From Pagrus major (taxonomy: Eukaryota; Chordata; Actinopteri; Spariformes; Sparidae), in the NCBI RefSeq assembly GCF_040436345.1, contig NC_133224.1:12919703-12983702 (forward strand): a DNA stretch of 64,000 nt. Direction: 5' to 3'. Within the stretch, counting starts at the first letter, position 1. Every line of letters begins with the position of its first letter. Shown piece after piece: positions 1 to 11,170 of the stretch. The notes under the pieces are model-generated. The model was not told the origin of the DNA. It was given only the letters and a program-made list of their open reading frames with translations, and did not search any database. The position numbers and the translations under genes were made by a program.

Positions 1-28
1 ACTCACACAAAATCCCCGGCCAGACTCT

Positions 29-267
29 TCATATCCTGTGTTCCTGCATGGTAATAGGCGGCTGTGGCGATGAGTGGTGACTGAGGATGAGATCACGCAC
101 CTCCTTAAGGATGTCAAAGGAGCTTGAGGTCACGTTTTGGATTAAGTTGAACTGAGTAGTATCCTTACTGGATGTGTCAGTGCATGTGCGTGTCAGAGCC
201 CTGAGAGTTACAGCATGTGAGGGTCTTTCACAGGGGCACTGTGTGGGCCCCCATACACCTCCTGCTC
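29..267 (-). other. Coding-like open segment of unknown identity
   Basis: On the minus strand an open stretch of about 75-80 codons runs down to a TGA at 29-31. It contains a plausible, non-repetitive segment reading SSFDILKEVRDLILSHH. An in-frame stop lies just upstream, and no start codon or clear splice acceptor decides its beginning. It could be a terminal exon of a neighbouring gene, a transposon remnant or chance. I do not recognise the family. Confidence 0.2.
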
Positions 268-579
268 AATTCAGTGGCTCACAGCCGTCCTCTTTATACA
301 GCAGTCCAGGATCGTACTAAAAACTGGAAAGTGCTACTGCATCACTTGTGAGTCAACAAACATGAGGTTAAGCCTGTTTTATACAACTTAGGCCTGTTCA
401 TGCTAATCTTTAGACTAAATTTACCATTCACTGATTTTCAATATTTGTGCACAGACCAAATGCCGGTCACACAAACTCGTCACCTGTTTGGGGCTTTTTA
501 GGGGGCAGACTACTAATAGGTTCTGTGTTTCTCCGTGTGGCGAGGTATCCAATGTCGTATACTGAAACCTCACCATCAG

Positions 580-665
580 CCCCTCATGAAGTATCCCTCC
601 AGCATGTTCTGGGTTTGCCTTAGGATCTCCTTCCTGGTGAACATGTCTAAAATATTCCACAGAGA
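580..665 (-). repeat. Non-LTR retrotransposon (LINE) 3' coding fragment
   Basis: Minus-strand translation around this segment (TRKEILRQTQNMLEGYF) resembles the short C-terminal stretch of fish LINE proteins that ends in a GRPRTCWRDY-like motif. A related and better preserved fragment lies in the same orientation at 49760-50055; both contain the words 'ccagcatgttctg'. It is decayed and truncated. Confidence 0.4.
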
Positions 666-1057
666 TGCACTGCCTGATGCTACAGCCACCTCAAAGCACA
701 TGGGCCATTCCAAAATTGGAGGACATTTTACGTCCCACCCATGAAATTTCAAATAATACATTTACAATATACAAAATCATGCAGTTGTTGTGTAACTTTT
801 ACTTGTCCAGAGACCAACTCTAAATAAACTGGGAGAAAAAATAATTTGAAAATAATATGCTATTTTTCTCTTGTCCCACACCCTTGGTGACCAAATTGAA
901 CTCCAATAAAAACTGTCAAAATGACATTTAAATCCACTTTCTTTTGTATTGTTTTGTTCATAGATGTCTCTTGTAGATGGGGAAACATCTTTTTAATAAA
1001 ACATAATGTTTTAAATAAGTATTATTATACAAGAAACCCGTGTCCCACAACTTGCAT

Positions 1058-1427
1058 GCAACCCTGTTACCTTAAACTTTTTAGCATGTTAAAAGAAGAA
1101 GAAAAGGGTTAGCCACATGATAGACTGGAAGTGACATCATCAAACAGTTTCCCAACAGCATGGGTAGAGCAAAGGTATGTCCTCTCTTATATTTTTCATA
1201 TTTTTATAACATTGTCAGCCTTGCTTGAATGTCTCACTCTACCTCACGCAACCCTGCTATGCATATTTCCAGAAAAATATAAATACTTAAAAAAAAAACT
1301 TTACTTGTTTACTAATGTAAGTTTGTCATCTTGGTAAATGCTAACAGCTAGCTAAACAGCTAGCATAGATTTGTGAGACAAAGCTAAAATTAGCATGTAT
1401 TTGCAACCCTGTTGGTAACAGGGTTGC
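1058..1427. mobile_element. MITE candidate with 14-bp perfect terminal inverted repeats
   Basis: GCAACCCTGTTACC at 1058-1071 is matched by its exact reverse complement at 1414-1427, bounding a 370-bp AT-rich segment with no significant coding potential. A further partial copy at 1403-1413 makes the right end an 11-bp hairpin with a 3-nt loop, and another near-copy sits near 1246. I could not confirm a target-site duplication, so this may be a MITE or a small repeat cluster. Confidence 0.4.
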
Positions 1428-2287
1428 GCCAGATTTAGCAAATATCAAATGAAACATGTTATATTAAAAAAGTCCTTTTATGCCTGAGATGAGCCAGTAA
1501 AGCTTTTTATAGTTTAATACCTATTATTGATGAATATGTAACAGAAAACTGTCAAATAGAAGGTTAATTTTTTTTAAATTCCGAAGCCCAAATGTCCTCC
1601 AATTCTGGAATGACCCACATACATTTCTTCTCTTACTTCATGGGTCTTTGTCTTTGTGTCTTAGTTTCTTTGTTATTAGGTGATCCTGGAGGAACTTCAG
1701 TGCCTTTGTATTCTGAGAGCAATGGTTATATTTCAAGGCTCAGGTCAGTTCATTTCTTTGCCGCAAATGTGATTACTCAAGTAAATCTATACAAATCTGT
1801 CATGTTGGGTTCAACTTTCAAATTCATGCTGTTGATCAGCCATTTACTATCTTCTAGCGCTGACAGTAATAAGATAGATAGAGAGTTCAGCACAGAGGAA
1901 GCTCTAGCTTAAATGTATAATTTGTAAGGAATGGCCAGCATTCAAAGGTAGCTCCAAAACTATAGAGGGCAGCATAACCACCAACTGCTGCTCACTATAC
2001 TCTTTGCTGTAGCTACCTTTCGCTCTTCTCCAATTGGGTTTATGAGGATGAGAGAAAGAGAGTCGAGCATCAGCAGTGGGGAAAAAATGGCATTTGGAGC
2101 GAGAATATTTTTACATTTTACTCTGTGAATTGAGAATTTATTTCAAAACAGAGGTAATTGTGGAAAGACGAACCAAAACTGTTTTTGTGAGTTTTCTTTT
2201 TAAGTTTATATCTAATTTGAATGAAGTGTGGCGATTAAGATCGCTTAGTTTGGTAGAGAAAAAAGAGAAACTTAAATTCAGGGTGTC

Positions 2288-2470
2288 CCGAGTCTTGTTT
2301 GGATAGAGGGTTGGGTTGAAGTGTTGGGGCTACATTAGATTTTTCAGATGCACACTTCATACCGAGGGTCGTTTCAGTGTATTATGGTCTGTTACTTTAA
2401 AACAAGCACAAAACAATTGCGGCCAGTTTGCTGATGTCTCAGGATCGCTAACCAACTCGATAGCTAATAT
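2288..2470. repeat. Interspersed repeat, family B copy 1
   Basis: The order of words here ('gtcttgtttggat', 'ttttcagatgcacactt', 'gagggtcg', 'gtgtattatggtc', then 'gccagtttgctgatgtctca') matches the blocks at 24300-24620 and 25135-25262. It looks like a diverged, probably DNA-transposon-derived fish repeat with no coding capacity. Confidence 0.5.
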
Positions 2471-2811
2471 TACAGTGTTACATTGCCACACTAACGCAAG
2501 AGAAATCACTACAGTGGAAGACACTATATTGGAAAAGTCTGGTTGTAACATAAACACCATCGACGGATGGGAATGCTAAAACTTGAATGCTGCTCATGTC
2601 ATTATGTCAACATGATGTTTCTACACACTCTGTTGATAATGCTAACCCTAACCTGTTTTAAATTAAACATCTGGCCACATCTTACAAACTGCCCCTGTAG
2701 CTGTGTTTCAACACCCATTTTAATGTAATCCAGATTAAATGACTTCACAAAGAGTTGTGGTTTACAGACTTTAATGACGCAGGAGGAGATGGTACAAATA
2801 TGTCTCTTAGC

Positions 2812-2960
2812 TCAGCGGTTTTTCAGAGTGGGGTCCATGAGGAGGTTCCAGGGTGTCCCAGCAAAATGCGGAATAATTAATTATCACGTTTTCCATTCAT
2901 AAACCACTCTATGACAAAGATTATAACTGTTTTGGTCATGGGTTTCGTGCACTTTCTGTA
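2812..2960. repeat. hAT-like transposon end remnant
   Basis: The segment starts CAGCGGTTTTTCAGAGTGGG and then runs 'gtccatgaggaggttccagggtgtcc', the usual terminal sequence style of Charlie-type hAT elements (CAGnGGTTTTCAAAGTGGGGTC). No opposite end or duplication was found. Confidence 0.4.
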
Positions 2961-3344
2961 ATAAATCATCTAAAAGCAAAAATCTTTCCAAATGGTGCTC
3001 TGTGGTCTTATTTGCAGAGGTAAAAGAGTACTGAAAATCAAAGTAATCGCCCCAAAAACTACTCAGAGTGTGAGTTACTGTAACCGTTAATGTTTAATGC
3101 ATTATCAATAGCAGGTATTCAGTCAAGGTTTCTGTTTCTCCAAATCTTCAAACTAAATAACTCCCGACTCAATTGGACAGTTATAGATTAGCCTGATTAT
3201 TACTGTACAAGCAAAAACATGTAGCTGCAGCAGAGAGAGAAGGACAACAACTGCTGCAGTCTGCACACTACTACTGGCACCAGTGGTCCAACATAACACA
3301 TTATTACCTACTTGTGATTATGCATTAGTAAAATTAAAGAGGTC

Positions 3345-3545
3345 GTCACTCAGCCCCCCAGCCTCCCAGCCTCAAAGCAGCCGTGCAAATGTCCAACAGG
3401 GCTGAGGCCAGCTGACTGCGGAAAAAACCCAGGATAGCCAAGAGCCCCCAGTGCCCCCAGGCAGAACAAATCTCAGAGGAGACCCCCAGTCAAACCAGAG
3501 AAGTACAATGACCCAAAACACAAGTCCCATAAGAACCACCTGAAG
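3345..3545 (-). repeat. Inverted copy of the repeat at 5030-5215
   Basis: The stretch containing 'gcccccaggcagaacaaat' and 'acaatgacccaaaacacaa' is the reverse complement, with few differences, of the sequence at 5030-5215. The two arms lie about 1.5 kb apart. The family is not recognised; it could be part of a LINE 3' region or an independent element. Confidence 0.6.
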
Positions 3546-4713
3546 GCTTGGACCTTGAAATGTAAAAATGGAAAACCTACATCCTGCCTCTTGGCAGGCC
3601 TGCTGCTCTCTCTCCCTCTGACCTGAGATGGGCTACATGATCACCAAATCATCAAGTCATTTGCTGGAGTTGCAACCAAGATATTTCAGCTCGATGTTTC
3701 CTTGTTCTGTGTGAGAGAGAAAAAGCAGCAGAGACAGCCTGAATGACATGTAGCAAAGTGAACAGAGTCAGTGCTGCTGCTTTAATACAGGCCAACTGTA
3801 CCTACCTACCTTAGCTCTACACGCCACTAATCCCCTGTGCACGTTCAACGAGGAGGATGTGAAATATATCTGTGCTGCTCTGTTTTTGTAATTCATGTGA
3901 GATTTCACTAGGGCCAGCACATAAATCAAATGTGCCCGGTTTCAGGAGTGTAAATCCAGAAAAGAAAAACAAGTCGCTCTGTTCACAAAGGAGCTACATT
4001 GAAAATCCCGTAGAAAAACAGTAGTCATGAGATTCAGCCAACAAAAGTGCTGACACATTCAGTCAGTGTTTAAGATTGATGACGAGTGATGAAGACGATT
4101 ACTGACAGAGAAATTGGCAGGGCAAGAAGTAGCAGTATTAGTGAGAAGCATCATCAACTCATGATTTATAGTCCGGTACGTACGTGGATTGAAATATAAA
4201 ATGTAGTAAAAAGCTCTTTTAAAACTGTAAACCCCTCAAAATATCACGATCGACAACCATACTGAGATAATGCCATTTATATTTAGTCTTGAACTTTGGC
4301 AACCTGCAGTATTTCAATATTTAAAACTAACAAAAGGATAGATATTCTATATGCTAATTACAATATTTAAAGCCATTTTAATTTTAATTGTATTACTCTC
4401 AGTTTCAGTAAAAATTAATACTTTTTTAAGCTTAAAATAGCACTTATAATTACAATTAAAAACCTTCAAAGTGAATTAATCAATGATATTCAACCCTAAA
4501 TATACCATGTTTGTCTTAGAAAAACTAAGGTGGAACCCGTACACCACGTACCATAGCTGCGCACTTGCTGCAGTAATGTGGGTTGATTCGGACCTGGCTG
4601 CTGCGCTGTGTGACATCTCTTCTCTACCCCCATTCCTGTCCTTCTTCAGCTGTCACTATCAATAAGCCAAGAAAGCCAGAAGAAACTCATGACAAAAAAA
4701 AAAAGGTAACATT

Positions 4714-4990
4714 TGGACCAATAGATTGTCTTTTTAACTGTATTTCAGATATCAAACTATGGATGAATATTCTCCAGCTCAATCAGGACAAAACTGAAGT
4801 CTTGGACATTGGTAATGAAGCCCGGGGAGCCAAACTCAATGTGAGACTGCAAGCACTAGCATTAAATCCCTCTCAACAAGTTAAAATCTTGGGACTTATC
4901 TTTGATTTGGATCTGAGCTTTGAGCCTCACATAAGAAACATAACTAAGACTGCCTTTTATCATCTTAGGAACATTGCCAGAGTGCCACTG
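4714..4990 (+). pseudogene. L2-like LINE reverse transcriptase fragment
   Basis: Plus-strand translation gives DIKLWMNILQLNQDKTEVL, then NPSQQVKILGLIFDLDLSF, then HIRNITKTAFYHLRNIARV. This is the characteristic stretch after the catalytic core of reverse transcriptase in L2/Maui-type fish LINEs (Qxxx-DKTE, then 'VxxLGVxFDxxLSF', then the KxAfyHLRNIaR segment). The upstream catalytic part and the downstream end are missing. The open frame then drifts into unrelated repeat sequence at 5030. Confidence 0.8.
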
Positions 4991-5029
4991 TTGCGATTGC
5001 AATTCGTGGCGGTCGGTGCTCTGTAGTAC

Positions 5030-5215
5030 TCTTTTGTCTTATGGGACTTTGGGTTGTTTTGGGTCATTGTACTGCTCCAGTTTGACTGGGGGTCTCCTCA
5101 GAGATTTGTTCTGCCTGGGGGCACTGGGGGCTGTTAGCTATCCTGGGTTTCCTCCGCAGTCAGCTGTCCTTGGTCCTGTTGGACATTTGCAGGGCTTAGA
5201 GACTGGGGGGGGGGG
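5030..5215 (+). repeat. Repeat arm paired with 3345-3545
   Basis: This is the plus-oriented partner of the inverted pair. It follows directly on the LINE reverse-transcriptase fragment and runs into a 17-base G tract at 5205-5221. Both halves carry the words 'ctgggggcactggggg' or its complement. No coding potential is seen. Confidence 0.6.
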
Positions 5216-5364
5216 GGGGGGAGTGTTCTGTGTCAACGTGGAGATCTCCTGGGGGCACTCCAGATCACACTGGGACAACATGGGTGGTTGGGTTTTATGC
5301 AGACCTGTGGGGTCTGTGCCGGCTCGGGTCTGTGCTGTTGTTGGAGTGGGAGGGTGGGAGGGGG
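5205..5364 (+). other. G-rich tract with G-quadruplex-type motif
   Basis: A run of 17 G at 5205-5221 is followed at 5348-5364 by four G-runs of at least three, separated by single bases (GGG-A-GGG-T-GGG-A-GGGGG). This is the classical pattern for a tight parallel quadruplex. It has no known role here. Confidence 0.5.
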
Positions 5365-6639
5365 ATGTGCCAGATGCTGAGATGTCATGAGGATTGTGTA
5401 CACTCATAGTCCATGGGCCAGACCTGATTCTGGTACCACTCAAGGTGGAAGGTAACCTCCCCCTGTGGTAAACTGCATTTTAGACGCTCGTGCGTATCTT
5501 GGTTTGGCCTCATGTTCAGGACATTTGTCAGTGTTTCCTAATATTGTGTTTGGTGTCATTTTAAAGGGGACACTCTTAGCTTTCATTCAAGCCCTAATGA
5601 TCCTTCTGGTTTGTCTTCAGGCGGCCAGGCTTGAGAAATATCTTGACTCTTGATGTCTGCTCTCTTTAATGGCTGCTCTGGCTATATCATCTTGGGCACC
5701 AATACTTTTCAGAGTGTGCAGCTCCTTTATAAGACACTGGTTTTCTTTGACAAGTTCCCTCATGGACAGGTTCTCTGGATAGAGGAGGAGTTTTCCTTTG
5801 GCAGCAGGGAAAATGTGCAATTAATCTAAATAAATCGCATATGCAAATATTTGCCATAAGCATTTGAAAATATTTCAGTGCAAATGGATTTTGGCAGATG
5901 AGTGAGTCAATGAATAAATGGACATTCTAAACTTTAAAAGGAGGTGACATTTTAAGCTTGTAGTACTCCAATGGTTAGAAAATTCCTAGTGCTCTTCTCA
6001 ACAGTTCCATCTAGGTGTTTTTTTTTTTTTTTTGGAGTACCACTCCAGTGTGTTTTGATATTTGTATGATCTTTCCTGACAATGTTTTAAAATGTTTGAC
6101 AAATAACGTAATTTTGTGTGTAAAGTTTAAAAACAAAAAGTAAGCTGTGGCTAAAATGGAATGGACTACAGTAGAATCTGGGACCTTCTGTCATCCACCA
6201 AGCTTGGCCTCTGGTGTTGTAAGAGAGCCGTGGCTCCTTTAAGAACGGGGCAGTTGGTAGTGAGTGAGTGGAGAGCGATGGTCGGTGGGGAGGTTGTGTA
6301 GTGGCAATAAATGTACAGTACAGGTTACAGCCTGACCATGAATAAACTCTGCAGCTCCTTACTACAAAAAAGACCTCACGTTTGCAGCTATCACTGCTAA
6401 TATCCATGCTATTTGTATCCGTGCTAATATTGATGCTATTGCTATCCATGCGAATGATGTTAATCATGCTGAAATGACAGCATGTGGTAGCGATGGTGTA
6501 ATGTTCAACTATTAACCAGCATCCATTGTCAGTTTGAGAAAGACTGTTAACAGTTAGAAACACTGGCTGGAGTGGGACATTCAGTGTGCTCAGCAGCATT
6601 TAGTTATCTGCCTCCATCATGTCTACAAAGCTGCTGTAG

Positions 6640-6731
6640 AAGGTGATCAGTGACGGAGGGTCGAGGGGTGTCGTAGAGCGCGATTAATTAATTGTAATTA
6701 ATCGAAATTAACGTGTTATTTTGACAGCCCT
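6640..6731 (-). repeat. hAT-like element terminus
   Basis: Read on the minus strand, the segment starts TAGGGCTGTCAAAATAACAC and continues with 'gttaatttcgattaatt'. This is a very common terminal sequence of fish hAT elements, whose ends begin TAGGGCTG. The rest of the element could not be delimited. Confidence 0.45.
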
Positions 6732-6789
6732 AGTGGCAATTAAATACATTACACAATACAAAACCAAATACATTTTTTTAATTTAGAAA

Positions 6790-7107
6790 AATGTTGTCAT
6801 CATTTACTCACCCAATGGAAAACCCAAGTCTCTAGAAGACCTGAGATTGAATGACTCGTTTCACTGTCATAATTTGAGTCATTTGGTCCAATAACATTTG
6901 GAAAGTCTATAAAAGTATAATTATAACACCCTTGCTTCAGACAGGGTGTGCTTTCAGCTTAGCAGCTACATTGAAGATTTTGGCTTTAAAATGGTGGCAT
7001 TTTTTCCCAAATCAATTTGGGATCTCTGGGCTCCAGATGGAGAGATCCCAAAGACGTGAGTAGATAATGCCCTAATTTTCATTTTTGGCTGAACTGTTCC
7101 TTTAAGT
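6790..7107 (-). repeat. Interspersed repeat, family D copy 1 (AACAGTTCAnCC)
   Basis: On the minus strand it begins 'aaaggaacagttcagcca', then 'aaaatgaaaat', and leads into 'attatctactcac'. The same order of words occurs on the plus strand at 19911-20230. This is a widely dispersed fish repeat of uncertain class; no coding capacity is present. Confidence 0.5.
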
Positions 7108-7599
7108 CTAGTTTTAAGGTACTTGTACTATAATACAGTATTTTTTTGCACACGTGTTTTTAAGTGATTTTATCTGCAATCAGATTTAAACTGATAACTA
7201 AAACTGATGATGATACTAATAATCATTAAAATGCTGATCATCAGATCCAATAATCAGCCAGGCAGATACTTGGTCGACCCAGAGCATACAGTATAGGCTT
7301 CCTACATGTACATACATGTATATTCACTTTTACCTATAGACTACATTTTATACTAATATGCATGTATTGCCAGAAAATGACTTACACTTAAGTGCATTTA
7401 AAACCAGACACTTTAAGACTTTCAGGCTCCTCAAGTACTCGTGATTCATGTGGGTGAGGCTTATATTTTAACACTGCACCCTTACCTTTACTCAAACATG
7501 ACTTTTGGGTACTTTACACAACGCTGCAGCCGATCAAGACCAACCAAACATTGCACAACAAGCGCGGAGGTCAGGATTTTTCGAGGTGCTCGTGAACGC

Positions 7600-8139
7600 A
7601 CCGTGTCAGAGCGCAGTGCTGGATGAGGACGTACACATCGACACGGTGCCTCCCTCAGAACCTCTCCAGAGCTCGTCCTCAGTCCTCAGTGAGCTCTTGG
7701 CTCGGAGGGGCCGCCGGCCGACAGGATGGGGGACATCTGTGGACATGTTACTTCACGGTTCGTTGGAGCGTTGAAACTTCTTCCGCGCGTCTTTTGACAA
7801 GTCTTGGGAATGATAGGCTGTCTGTGCGCGCAGAGCAGCCTCCGAGCGGGTTAATGTGCACAGAGTTTTCACCTTCATGCACAGTGCGGTGTGAGATTAG
7901 ATGAGTTGCTTTTTTTCCCCACGTGGATTCACTGGACACACTGCTGATTTCTTGACAAAACCCGACGGAGCTGTCAGTGGACCGTGCGCTCAGGGGGAAG
8001 AAACCGGACTGAACACTATGAGAACCCGATCCCCAACCGCTGCTGTCCCCCCTGAACATGTGCACCGCGTTCCCCCCCGCACACACCGTCCCACCGAGCG
8101 ACACTAACCGCGCCTGGAGGTGTGGGTCCGGCTGAAAAC
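7600..8139 (+). promoter_or_regulatory. arsj: Presumed arsj promoter / 5' UTR region
   Basis: Base composition changes sharply here to GC-rich sequence with many CpG dinucleotides (for example around 7700-7790 and 8030-8110), immediately upstream of the arsj start codon. This fits a CpG-type vertebrate promoter and 5' leader. I see no convincing TATA box and cannot place the transcription start. Several short open frames on both strands in this block are composition artefacts. Confidence 0.5.
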
Positions 8140-8450
8140 ATGTTCATCCTGCTGGTTCCGGTCACTTTATTCCTCAGCTTCATCATCTCTCAGACGTGGA
8201 GCGTTCAGTTGTCGTGGGAAAACTGGAACGCCCGGCCGCGCAACCGGGGGAATGAGTTCGACAAGCCGAGTTCTCAGCCCCACATCGTCTTCATCCTGGT
8301 GGACGACCAGGGCTTCCGCGATGTCGGGTACCACGGCTCCGAGATCAAGACCCCGACCCTGGACCGGCTGGCAGCTCAGGGAGTCAAGCTGGAGAATTAC
8401 TACGTGCAGCCGCTGTGCAGCCCGTCCAGGAGCCAGCTCATGACCGGCAG
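8140..8450 (+). CDS. arsj: Arylsulfatase J, coding exon 1
   Basis: Encodes residues 1-103 plus two bases of codon 104. Residues 1-22 form a hydrophobic signal peptide ([16 protein letters not shown]), fitting a secretory-pathway sulfatase. The catalytic fold begins at about residue 47 with [21 protein letters not shown]55 and D56 are the expected calcium ligands. C93 in [12 protein letters not shown] is the cysteine that the formylglycine-generating enzyme converts to the catalytic aldehyde (C-x-P-S-R motif), and R97 belongs to it. The first ATG is in 'gaaaacATGt'; an in-frame GTG 18 bases upstream was not used. The donor is AG|gtacgg, splitting the Arg codon before Tyr105, matched by exon 2. 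The wording of the catalytic segment is closer to ARSJ than ARSI (for example EIKTPTLD), though the N-terminus is shorter than in human ARSJ. Physiological substrate of the family is not firmly established; aryl sulfate esters or glycosaminoglycan sulfates are possible. Confidence 0.95.
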
Positions 8451-8923
8451 GTACGGTGCGCCATGGTCCACTACTCTGCTACTTAAACGTATGAAGCTCA
8501 CTGGATAAAACTTCTTAGAAAAGATAGTTCAGCCAGTCTGCCATGCATCAAAACCCTGTCATCCAACGTGGATGTACAAATCCCAAAGTCCCAGCCAGGA
8601 TCAGCTGATCAGTTCCTGATATGTTATTTATTGTGGGATTAGACCGCTGCCACATGGTGTGATCAGGTCTGTCAGCTGATGGTGCAGATCAGGATTTAAA
8701 CATCATGAAAGTTCAGCTTCATCTACATTCTTCTTTTAAAGGTTTTACTTTTATAACAATCTGAAATGAACACAGTGCAGAAGATGCATGCCACCTCCAG
8801 GTTTTATGTAGTCAAACAAATCAGATATTTGATGATCAGTAATGATACAGTTCAGTAACATCTTGCATAATGTGAGCTGGCAAATCAGCAAACAAGGGAG
8901 GATTGGCAGGTACGGATATGGAC

Positions 8924-9402
8924 TGGATGGATGGATGATGGATGGATGGATGGATGGATGATGGACAGATGGATGGATGATGGATAGATGGATGGATGAT
9001 GGATGGATGATGGATGGATGGATGATGGATGGATGATGGATGGATGGATGATGGATGGATGGATGGATGATGGACAGATGGATGGATGATGGATAGATGG
9101 ATGGATGGATGGATGGATAATGGATGATGGATGATGGATGGATGGATGATGGATGGATGGATGGATGGATGATGGACAGATGGATGGATAATGGATGGAT
9201 GGATGGATGGATGGATAATGGATGATGGATGGATGATGGATGGATGGATGGATAATGGATGATGGATGGATGATGGATAGATGGATGGATGGGTGGATGG
9301 ATGGATGGATGGATGGATGATGGATGGATGGATGGATAATGGATGATGGATGGATGGATGGATGGATGATGGATGGATGGATGGATGATGGATGGATGGA
9401 TG
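8924..9402 (+). repeat. GGAT-type tandem repeat array with longer periodicity
   Basis: About 480 bp made almost entirely of GGAT units mixed with GGATGAT, GATAGAT, GGACAGAT and GGATAAT variants. The variant word 'atggacagat' recurs at 8961, 9070 and 9172, so blocks of about 102-109 bp have been duplicated on top of the 4-bp unit. Long open frames of Ile-His-Pro-Ser repeats on the minus strand are by-products of the repeat, not genes. Confidence 0.95.
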
Positions 9403-10931
9403 TTTCCTGACATTTTTAACAACCCCATGTCTCCAGTATGTCTGTCCATGTCTTCCTGCAGTCAAAAGGTTCACAGTCACACAGTAGCCCACCTGCTATG
9501 TTCCATTTCAGAGACACTGTTAAAGGGAAATTATGATACATGACAACATGAATTTATGTTTAAAGAGCAGACTATCAATTCTGGTGGCTATGATAACAAA
9601 GCAGGAGAGTGGTTAGTGGAGGTGGTAACTGCTGCTGTCTCCACTTGTCTATACTATCACCAACTTTGCCAAGTGTGAGGTTTCCTTTATCTAGACATTT
9701 CAATGTGCTGCTCTGATTAATTACTGCAAAGCAAACACTTTGTTATAAATGAATTTGCAATCAGACACATGCCATCCTGTTATTATTGTAGCTATAGATG
9801 ATATCTCAAACTGGAATTATGCCTCTCCGCAGAGGTTTGCAGAGGAGCTGATGTTTGCACAACTCCCAAATCTGAACTACACACTGTGTGTACACCACTG
9901 TGTCTGCACCTTAGAAACAGGAACAAAAACAAATGTATACATTATACACACGTATGAAAGACAAACTATGCAATTGTGACAGGTGTCATCTTGCATTTGA
10001 CACCACAGGCCAGGATTCCCGGTCAAGTTGGTTTACTCTGGCAACAGACAAACGGTTCAGTCAGTGAGCCGCTCTGGGGCACGCATCTCCAGCAGTGATG
10101 CTAGAGACATAGAAACACTTGTGTTACCGCACACACATACACACAGCTAAGTGTTTGGCTAAATTAGCAAGCAACATAGCCTACAAGTTCGTAAAACAGA
10201 TGTAATTGATATGCAGATGTACAGTTCTATGAAAAGTCTTTGTCCACGTCTAAACTCCTCTATATACACGCCATATACATTTTAAAAATAATGATTTGCA
10301 CAGTGCTGTAAACATGATGTCTTGCTAACATGGGTAAGTAAGACTGGGAAAAACACAAGGTGCATCATTTCTCTAAAGGCAACCACGCACATATGTTAAA
10401 GTCACAGGATATAAGGCCAAAATACACATCTGCAGCAGTGGTAAACTGGCTCACGCACAGCCCAGACAAGCAGAATCCAAGCTGCAGTCATTAAATATGT
10501 GGCCTGTGCTCTGTGATGTAGCATCACTGCTAGGTTTCCCTAAAGCTCGATAACCCCCATGTCATATTTCATAAAAATATAGTCACTCTTAATTTCAGGT
10601 GAGGCAGGGTTCCTCTAGTATTAAACACCCCCCGGGAAAAATAATTACTGAGGTGTTTGAATGAGGCGAAATGGCTAAAAAAAGGAGTATTATTTGTTGT
10701 ACAATGACTCAGACAGCACAGTTACCTCCCTAAACCTACTGTACTTAGTTATGCTCACACAGTTTCTCTGTGCAACGAGGCATTATCGGGCGTGCCCACT
10801 TGCAAATTAATCCCCAAATAAAGTGGTTTAGACAGCTAAACTGTTTGATTGTTAACTACCTGTCTGGTCATCTTATGGCTCATGCTGATTGCTCATTTAG
10901 CTCCAAGCACTTTGGGGAGTACAGTGCTGTC

Positions 10932-11170
10932 AGTAGAGCTGCAGCTATTAATCAACTGATCAATTAGTCGTCAAAAAATGAGAAATGTAATGCTTTTTCC
11001 CTCCTCTGTGACAGTAAACTGAATATCTTTGGGTTATGGACAAAACAGGACATTTGAGGACGTCTTCTTGGATCTTTGGTGATAAAGGTTCTCAGTCATC
11101 CATGTCATTTTCTGGCATTTTATAAACCAAAAAACTAAACGATTCAATTGAGAAAATAACCAACAATTAA
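10932..11170. repeat. hAT-like MITE remnant (AACTAA/GATTAAT family) copy 1
   Basis: Starts 'tagagctgcagctattaatc', followed by 'gtcgtc', the 'ggttatggacaaaacaggacatt' block and 'gtcattttctggcattttat'. This order is typical of an abundant fish MITE that begins TAGGGCTGCAACTAACGATT. Related blocks lie at 11400-11612, 45530-45755, 46950-47165 and 58210-58445. Confidence 0.6.

Larger units (their letters stand above)
1..7600. other. Intergenic region upstream of arsj
   Basis: No host gene could be supported here. The stretch is AT-rich and holds repeat debris entered separately: LINE fragments near 580-665 and 4714-4990, a MITE candidate at 1058-1427, hAT-like ends near 2812 and 6731, an inverted repeat pair (3345-3545 against 5030-5215), G-rich tracts near 5205-5364, and interspersed repeats at 2288-2470 and 6790-7107. 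The remaining open frames are short, low in complexity and lack recognisable domains. Confidence 0.7.

Noticed and set aside
5138..5443. Minus-strand Pro/Thr-rich open frame
   Set aside because: Translation of the G-rich repeat and homopolymer; composition artefact.
5617..5820. Minus-strand frame with KENQCLIKELHTLKSIG that looks coiled-coil-like
   Set aside because: Short, isolated and in repeat-rich DNA; could be a LINE ORF1 scrap, but nothing decides it.
6087..6599. Minus-strand open frame of 170 codons
   Set aside because: No recognisable domain, adjacent to a hAT-like terminus; probably repeat-derived or chance.
8122..8139. Upstream in-frame GTG as an arsj start
   Set aside because: GTG is not a normal nuclear start in vertebrates; the ATG at 8140 directly precedes a good signal peptide.
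8751..9492. Long minus-strand open frames of 218-232 codons rich in Ile-His-Pro-Ser
   Set aside because: They are direct read-outs of the GGAT tandem array, with both frames open simultaneously; not genes.
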